The notes under the pieces are model-generated. The model ran no database searches, was not told where the DNA came from, and worked only from the letters and a program-made list of their open reading frames with translations. DNA of 10,913 nucleotides from Planctomycetaceae bacterium (GTDB lineage Bacteria > Planctomycetota > Planctomycetia > Planctomycetales > Planctomycetaceae). Each line of letters starts with the position of its first letter. The stretch's first letter is position 1. The stretch is from the NCBI GenBank assembly GCA_020426085.1, contig JAGQQP010000083.1:1-10913 (forward strand). The letters run 5' to 3'. Positions 7,234 to 10,913 of the stretch are shown piece by piece. The position numbers were made by a program, and so were the translations under genes.

Positions 7234-7950
7234 TCAATTCCCGGTTAAACTGTCCAGTCCGTCAAAGAGGGCGCTACCGACTCTGATAAGGGTGGCTCCT
7301 TCTTCAATACCCACCTCGTAATCGCCACTCATACCCATTGACAAGTCCTGCAGCTTGATGGAGGCGGGAGAAGTCTTCTGAAGAGTATCACGCAAAACGG
7401 AGAGTTCCCGAAAGACAGGGCGGGCGGCTTCAGGATCATCCACATGCGGGGCCATCGTCATCAGACCACTGATTTGAACGTGACTGGTCTGACAGAGCGA
7501 CGGCCAGAGTTGCTGCAGCTCGGTTTTTTGAAATCCTTTTTTATTTGCTTCACCTGAAAGGTTCACTTCGATCAGAACACGAGGCTTCAGGCCAGATTCT
7601 CCTGCGACTCGATCGATGGTTTTCAGTAATTTCTCTGAATCGACCGAGTGAATCAAATGACTGTGCTGAATCGTTTTTCTGACTTTATTGCGCTGCAATG
7701 GGCCGATGAAGTGCCAGTGGAGATCCGAGGGAAAGAGTTCTGACCGCTCTTCGAGCTGCTGAGTACGGCTTTCTGCCAGATCCCGGCAACCAAGTTTAAT
7801 CAGTTCGGAGACCCATTCCAGACGGGCATATTTGGTGACGCAGATGAGTGTTACTGATTCGGGAGCACGATCTGCTCTCGTACACGCCGCTCGAATCCGG
7901 TTTTGTATTCCCAACAAATTCTTTTGCAGGAGGCCAGAGAGGTCTTCCAT
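7234..7950 (-). CDS. yggS: YggS/PLPBP family pyridoxal-phosphate homeostasis protein
   Basis: This 238-residue protein matches the YggS (PROSC) single-domain TIM-barrel family, which binds pyridoxal 5'-phosphate and buffers vitamin B6 and amino-acid pools without known enzyme activity. The PLP lysine is K40 in LICVTKYA (35-42). Other family motifs visible in order are WHFIGPLQRNKVR, SVDSEKLL, EVNLSGEANKKGF, GLMTMAP, and near the C-terminus LSMGMSGDYEVGIEEGATLIRVGSALF, where the Ser/Gly and Arg residues hold the PLP phosphate. Length is normal. The ATG at 7950 lacks a clear Shine-Dalgarno but overlaps the stop of a short upstream frame as TAATG, so translation may be coupled. yggU follows nine bases downstream. 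Confidence 0.95.
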   Translation of the reverse strand: MEDLSGLLQKNLLGIQNRIRAACTRADRAPESVTLICVTKYARLEWVSELIKLGCRDLAESRTQQLEERSELFPSDLHWHFIGPLQRNKVRKTIQHSHLIHSVDSEKLLKTIDRVAGESGLKPRVLIEVNLSGEANKKGFQKTELQQLWPSLCQTSHVQISGLMTMAPHVDDPEAARPVFRELSVLRDTLQKTSPASIKLQDLSMGMSGDYEVGIEEGATLIRVGSALFDGLDSLTGN

Positions 7951-8033
7951 TACCGGTAATCATCCCGTTCAAATTGTTTGATTTCTTGCTCAGGTTCAGC
8001 GACGAGAGAAGCTGAGGTTAAGCTCTGAATCAT
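7950..8033 (-). CDS. Possible 27-codon leader ORF ahead of yggS
   Basis: An ATG at 8033 opens a 27-residue frame, with sequence beginning MIQSLTSASL and ending FERDDYR. Its TAA stop overlaps the yggS start codon as TAATG. GGAA lies just upstream of the ATG, though the spacing is short. yggS itself has no clear ribosome site, so re-initiation from this frame would make sense. It resembles no family I know and is short enough to arise by chance. The same frame extends back without stop to just after two in-frame stops that follow the PilZ gene, so it could also be an eroded remnant. Confidence 0.3.
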   Translation of the reverse strand: MIQSLTSASLVAEPEQEIKQFERDDYR

Positions 8034-8073
8034 ATCTTCCGGCGCTTCTGAAATCCAATCGAGAGCCAGACAT

Positions 8074-8100
8074 CAAAGTGAGTTTTAAGCGATCACTTTG
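8074..8100 (-). other. Perfect 8-bp hairpin spanning the PilZ gene stop codon
   Basis: CAAAGTGA (8074-8081) and TCACTTTG (8093-8100) form an eight-pair stem with an 11-base loop that contains the TAA stop of the PilZ gene. No T-tract follows on the minus strand, so it is not a standard intrinsic terminator. It could stabilise the 3' end or attenuate transcription into yggS. Confidence 0.4.
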
Positions 8101-8492
8101 CCTAAAAAGCGAACCCCGAATTCCCAGAATTCTTCTTCCCGGATCTCTTTCTGCCTGACAATTTCTGAACGAAACCAGGCGATCTGATTGTCCTGAACCG
8201 GAATTCCTACCAGAATATTATTGCGATAAATGGGAAAGGGATAAATGAATGAGAGGCCGGATTGTGAAATCGAGCGAGACCAGACTTTGATCGTCGTATT
8301 CTCCTGCTCGTCCGCAGCATCGCTGTTCGGCAGGGAGATCCATACGGTTCCTCGAAAGTCTTTTCTTTCGTGAGCCCGTTTTTCAGAATAGTGCACGCTG
8401 GTTCGTTGATCGATACGGTCTAATGTATCCAGAACACGTGAGACGGCCCGGTTCTGTTTAACAGTATATTGATCCAGATTTATCAGACTCAT
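8085..8492 (-). CDS. PilZ-like domain protein
   Basis: The product is 135 residues from ATG 8492 (138 from an in-frame GTG at 8501; the ATG is preferred because GGGTG lies six bases before it). PilZ domains bind cyclic di-GMP through an RxxxR motif and a [D/N]xSxxG motif. Here R39-A-H-E-R43 fits the first, embedded in EKRAHERKDFRG. The second reads SISQSG, so the leading Asp/Asn is replaced by Ser. The beta-rich remainder (WSRSISQSGLSF, then IPVQDNQIAWFRSEIV and FWEFGVRFLG) fits the PilZ barrel, with the usual GVRF-type ending. The first about 35 residues are helical and unassigned. The gene follows a response regulator on the same strand but has its own promoter at 8575-8602. Ligand binding is plausible but not assured. 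Confidence 0.72.
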   Translation of the reverse strand: MSLINLDQYTVKQNRAVSRVLDTLDRIDQRTSVHYSEKRAHERKDFRGTVWISLPNSDAADEQENTTIKVWSRSISQSGLSFIYPFPIYRNNILVGIPVQDNQIAWFRSEIVRQKEIREEEFWEFGVRFLGKVIA

Positions 8493-8574
8493 GGGACACA
8501 CCCATTTAAGAAATGAAATGGAAGTAGGTGCCTATTCGATTTGAAAAGGTCAAGGTTTGTATAGGATTACTTCA

Positions 8575-8602
8575 AATATAGGTCTTGAATTTTTACAGTC
8601 AA
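8575..8602 (-). promoter_or_regulatory. Sigma70-type promoter for the PilZ gene
   Basis: On the minus strand TTGACT (8597-8602) and TATATT (8575-8580) are separated by 16 bases. Each box matches five of six consensus positions. Transcription would start near 8568, giving a leader of about 75 bases. The PilZ gene can therefore be expressed apart from the HPt-REC genes upstream. Confidence 0.6.
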
Positions 8603-8612
8603 ATCCCTCCAT

Positions 8613-8640
8613 CCATGAATCAATAAATTTTGATTTATGG
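8613..8640. other. Imperfect hairpin after the response-regulator gene
   Basis: CCATGAATCA (8613-8622) and TGATTTATGG (8631-8640) pair at nine of ten positions around an eight-base AT loop, 26 bases past the stop of the response regulator. On the minus strand no T-tract follows, so it is at best a weak terminator. It lies just upstream of the PilZ promoter. Confidence 0.35.
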
Positions 8641-8665
8641 AGATATTGTTGTTTTTAGTAAACAT

Positions 8666-9256
8666 TTAATTCTCAACAGTTTCCAGCTTTGCCAGAAATT
8701 CCTGCAGATGATGGACCTCTCCGTTCAGGCATTCAATAAACTGTTCTGCTGCTCCAAAATTGCCTGAATCGATGATATCTTTGACCGCATCTTTAATCTT
8801 TTGAGCCGGCGTATATAAATCGACAGGCTGATTGTTTAGTGAATCAGGAGCACTTGTGACCATCTCTCTTAAAGTTTCACGAAGTTCCCCCTGGTCCAGT
8901 GGTTTGAACATGATTTTAGAAACGCCCAGTTCTTGTGCCAGTTTGAGTCGTTGGACATCTTTATCGTTCGAATTCTTCTCCAGGCGTAAGGCGGTCATCA
9001 AAATGAACTGGGGTGGATCCAAAGGCCCATCATCTGTGAATCGTTCCAGATGCTGGGCTTCTTTGAATAAATCAACACCATCCATACCGCGCATCATCAG
9101 GTCCGTGATGACAATATTAATATCATTGTCCGTTTTCAGCAGATTCAGCGCTTCAAAGCCGGTTGTGGCTGTACAACATCGGTAACCGAACTTCTCAATG
9201 AGTCGCGCATGAAAGTGGCAAGAATAACCAACATCATCGACAACTAATATTTTCAT
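8666..9256 (-). CDS. CheY-like response regulator with helical C-terminal extension
   Basis: A 196-residue protein. Residues 1-125 form a receiver domain with the acidic pair D7-D8, phospho-acceptor D52 (in VITDLMMRGMDG), T88 (LMTA) and K118 followed by P119 (MFKPL), so all catalytic residues of a receiver are present. The remaining about 70 residues are mostly helical (KIKDAVKDIIDSG, then AAEQFIECLNGEVHHLQEFLAKLE). They show no helix-turn-helix, GGDEF, EAL or other output domain I recognise, so this is probably a protein-protein interaction or shuttle regulator rather than a DNA binder. The receiver has a longer than usual insert between beta-4 elements (residues 68-82 and 91-103). AGAGG sits eight bases before the ATG. 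The HPt gene lies 46 bases upstream, its likely phospho-partner. Confidence 0.9.
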   Translation of the reverse strand: MKILVVDDVGYSCHFHARLIEKFGYRCCTATTGFEALNLLKTDNDINIVITDLMMRGMDGVDLFKEAQHLERFTDDGPLDPPQFILMTALRLEKNSNDKDVQRLKLAQELGVSKIMFKPLDQGELRETLREMVTSAPDSLNNQPVDLYTPAQKIKDAVKDIIDSGNFGAAEQFIECLNGEVHHLQEFLAKLETVEN

Positions 9257-9302
9257 TACAACGACCTCTGGTTTAGAACCATGATTAGCGGGTTAAGTGG
9301 TT

Positions 9303-9686
9303 TCAATGGCTAACTTGAGCCATGAAGGTATTCAATTCGGTGATCAATTCCTGCATTTCGTTCTCCAAAGCAGCATAACTGATCGAAGCATCTTGTAGTC
9401 GATTCGACTTTCCGTCTTCTTCTAAAGTCTGCAACAGCAGATAAGGTTCACCTTTGGTGTAGTTGGAGACGGTTCCTTTAAAGCCATGTGCCGTTATGGC
9501 TAATGTCTCAGCCTGTTTACGCTCGATTGCCAGACTGATTTCACACATCTGCTCAGAGACAGAGCACATAAACAGATCGATTAATTCTGCAAGAAACTCA
9601 GTATCTCCGATTGCCATATCCAGAATTCGATCACCGTCAATCAGACGCCACTCTCCTGCATTGTTTGTTGTGTTTGTGTTCGACAT
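9303..9686 (-). CDS. HPt-domain phosphotransfer protein
   Basis: A 127-residue stand-alone histidine phosphotransfer protein. The phospho-histidine motif is AHGFKGTVSNY (66-76) with H67, K70, G71 and N75, a close match to the AHxLKGxxxN pattern of HPt domains. Flanking helices (about 17-60 and 100-124) complete the four-helix bundle. HPt proteins pass phosphate between receivers of a hybrid kinase and a response regulator; here the regulator gene follows 46 bases downstream. No histidine kinase is encoded in the window, so the donor must lie elsewhere. The start at 9686 has AAGGA eight bases upstream. Two matching palindromes lie at 9708-9722 and 9744-9761, within the likely promoter or leader. 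Confidence 0.88.
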   Translation of the reverse strand: MSNTNTTNNAGEWRLIDGDRILDMAIGDTEFLAELIDLFMCSVSEQMCEISLAIERKQAETLAITAHGFKGTVSNYTKGEPYLLLQTLEEDGKSNRLQDASISYAALENEMQELITELNTFMAQVSH

Positions 9687-9707
9687 CTACATTTTCCTTA
9701 CCGGGAT

Positions 9708-9722
9708 TTTGCACAGTGCAAA
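9708..9722. promoter_or_regulatory. Palindromic operator-like site 1
   Basis: TTTGCACAGTGCAAA is a perfect inverted repeat of seven-base arms around one central base. Its centre lies 29 bases upstream of the HPt start codon, so a bound protein could block transcription or translation. A near-copy lies about 37 bases further upstream. Confidence 0.5.
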
Positions 9723-9743
9723 CGCTAATTTCGAAAAATGAAC

Positions 9744-9761
9744 TTTTGCTGCAGTGCAAAA
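9744..9761. promoter_or_regulatory. Palindromic operator-like site 2
   Basis: TTTTGCTGCAGTGCAAAA has six-base perfect arms and shares TTTTGC and CAGTGCAAA with site 1, with one extra central base. The repeated, spaced arrangement supports a dimeric regulator binding twice. The regulator is not identifiable. Confidence 0.48.
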
Positions 9762-9868
9762 ATTCTGTGAAATTTTCCGCAGACCTACAGGTAAGATTAG
9801 GTTCCATTTTCATTGATGAGAGAAGATCATCAGAAACAGATACAGGATGAAGTGTTTTTTTGTAGGAG

Positions 9869-9900
9869 TTTTAATCTCTGTGTCGATTGAGAGATTAAAA
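9869..9900. repeat. Perfect 11-bp inverted repeat (hairpin)
   Basis: TTTTAATCTCT (9869-9879) and AGAGATTAAAA (9890-9900) are exact complements around a ten-base loop. Neither strand has a clean U-tract directly after the stem, so it does not look like a standard terminator. Role unknown: operator, RNA structure or a diverged terminator for aroB, whose stop is 270 bases away. Confidence 0.55.
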
Positions 9901-10173
9901 TCGGCAAAGAATCCACGAAAATTCGTACTTCAGTATGTTTTTGTCCTGTTTCTGACACATGCAATTTGAGGTATTTCACTACAGTTGTGGCACTGCGCAT
10001 GCTGTTGCTTATCAGTTTCCAGGGGATAAACTGCTGTTAAGTCTGAAAAAGAAGAGTGGTAGAAGTGCTACAACAGGGGAGTTCTGAAGTTAGCAACTCT
10101 TCCAGCCTGTGTTCCGAATTTCAAAAGCACCTGTAATTTTATTTACGACGCGACACTGAAATCGGGGTGTACG

Positions 10174-10913
10174 CTAAATTTGAAAATCACCATCTGTTGG
10201 TTCTGGGTGAGCCAGTTCTTCCAGAACTTCCCGGACCAGATTTTCCGGAATTTCTTTGAATACTTCGACGCGGCCCAGACTGGTAGGCAGTACGAATCGC
10301 AGTTTGCCGCCTACGGTTTTTTTTTCTAGTTTCATCCGGTCGATGATCTGGTTGTTATCCAACTGGACCCCAGCCGGTAGAAGTACCGGAAGACCAAGGG
10401 CTTCCAGCAAACGGATTTGCCGCTCTGTTTCCTGATGGGAAATCAGTTCCAGCTTCTCAGCGAGATAGCTGGCGTAGATCATCCCGATAGAAACCGCTTC
10501 ACCGTGCATCAGTTCCCCGTAACCACAGAGTGCTTCGAAAGCATGCGCAAAGGTATGTCCATAGTTCAGAATCGCACGTAGCCCGGAGCGTTCATGCTCA
10601 TCCTGTTCCACAACTTCCGCTTTGAGTTCACAACTGCGGGCGATAACGTTGCGCAGGACTTCAGGATCGCGCTGATTCAGCGCTTCGATATTCTGTTCGA
10701 GATAATGAAAGAAGCGAGAATCCAGGATCACACCATATTTCACCACCTCTGCCAGACCGCTGCGGTAATCCCTGAGAGGCAGAGTTTCCAGTGTCGAGGT
10801 ATCGATAAAAACGCCCAGAGGCTGGTAGAATGCACCAATCAGATTCTTCGCCTGGGGGTGGTTCACCCCTACTTTGCCACCGACTGAGCTGTCAACATGA
10901 GCGAGCAGTGAAG
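10174..10913 (-). CDS. aroB: 3-dehydroquinate synthase AroB (5' end outside window)
   Basis: The frame stays open to the right edge, so only the last 245 residues are present; the full enzyme is usually about 350-370. AroB converts DAHP to 3-dehydroquinate, the second step of the shikimate pathway, using NAD and a divalent metal. The visible part starts in the conserved HVDSSVGGKVGVNHP segment. It then has IGAFYQP, GLAEVVKYG (metal-ligand Glu), LNYGHTFAHAFE (metal-ligand His) and MHGEAVSIGM (metal-ligand His), with KKTVGGKLRFVLP toward the end. All catalytic motifs in this part are intact; NYGHTFAHA differs from the common NLGHTFGHA only mildly. A GTG at 10866 lies inside the conserved core and is not the start. 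The stop is TAG at 10174. Confidence 0.96.
   Translation of the reverse strand, partial: SLLAHVDSSVGGKVGVNHPQAKNLIGAFYQPLGVFIDTSTLETLPLRDYRSGLAEVVKYGVILDSRFFHYLEQNIEALNQRDPEVLRNVIARSCELKAEVVEQDEHERSGLRAILNYGHTFAHAFEALCGYGELMHGEAVSIGMIYASYLAEKLELISHQETERQIRLLEALGLPVLLPAGVQLDNNQIIDRMKLEKKTVGGKLRFVLPTSLGRVEVFKEIPENLVREVLEELAHPEPTDGDFQI

Larger units (their letters stand above)
9687..10173. other. Non-coding region between aroB and the HPt gene
   Basis: This 487-base AT-rich stretch has no convincing gene on either strand. It holds two palindromes near the HPt gene, a small inverted repeat TGATGA/TCATCA at 9814-9832 and an 11-bp hairpin at 9869-9900. I found no clear sigma70 promoter for HPt and no T-tract terminator for aroB. 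A small RNA cannot be excluded. Confidence 0.55.

Noticed and set aside
9700..9765. Sigma54 promoter before the HPt gene
   Set aside because: TTGCA-like sequences are present, but there is no GG element at the required -24 spacing. The pattern is better explained by the two palindromes.
9925..9945. Possible plus-strand terminator (CGTAC-TTCA-GTATG followed by T run)
   Set aside because: The stem has only five pairs including a wobble, and no plus-strand gene lies upstream for it to serve.

Overview
The window looks like a chromosomal segment of a planctomycete, close in style to Gimesia and relatives. This is inferred from protein style, not from a database match. The clues are a MotA/TolQ/ExbB channel protein with an N-terminal zinc ribbon, and a secreted PQQ-type beta-propeller protein with the 'WxQWRGPNR' opening common in planctomycetes. 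Base composition is moderate, with AT-rich stretches around the signalling genes on the right. I see no tRNA, rRNA, CRISPR array, insertion sequence or phage gene.

Layout. (1) 1-2511, minus strand: a ROK-family sugar kinase followed by a Ppx/GppA-type phosphatase with an HD-like C-terminal domain. They overlap by ATGA, and the phosphatase runs off the left edge. (2) 2512-2904: divergent intergenic region with an extended -10 promoter for the ROK operon and a short direct repeat. (3) 2905-5173, plus strand: a two-gene unit encoding a zinc-ribbon ExbB/MotA-like channel subunit with a long coiled-coil tail, and a one-TM coiled-coil partner. It ends in a strong terminator shared with the convergent PQQ gene. 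(4) 5252-6559, minus: secreted beta-propeller protein, with a promoter candidate near 6800. (5) 6913-7950, minus: yggS (PLP homeostasis) and yggU/DUF167, a pairing also known from other bacteria, possibly preceded by a 27-codon leader ORF. (6) 8085-9686, minus: an HPt protein, a CheY-like response regulator and a PilZ-like protein, with no histidine kinase in view. Two near-identical palindromes lie just upstream of the HPt gene, and the PilZ gene has its own good promoter. (7) 9687-10173: non-coding, with palindromes and hairpins. (8) 10174-10913, minus: aroB (3-dehydroquinate synthase), cut by the right edge.

Functionally this is mostly housekeeping (aroB, yggS/yggU, ROK/Ppx) with two less ordinary modules. 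The first is the channel pair at 2905-5173, whose partner subunit lacks the membrane aspartate that ExbD/TolR/MotB use to carry protons. The second is the HPt-REC-PilZ cluster, which may link a phosphorelay to a cyclic-di-GMP-type output. Neither is proven to be a new system from sequence alone.
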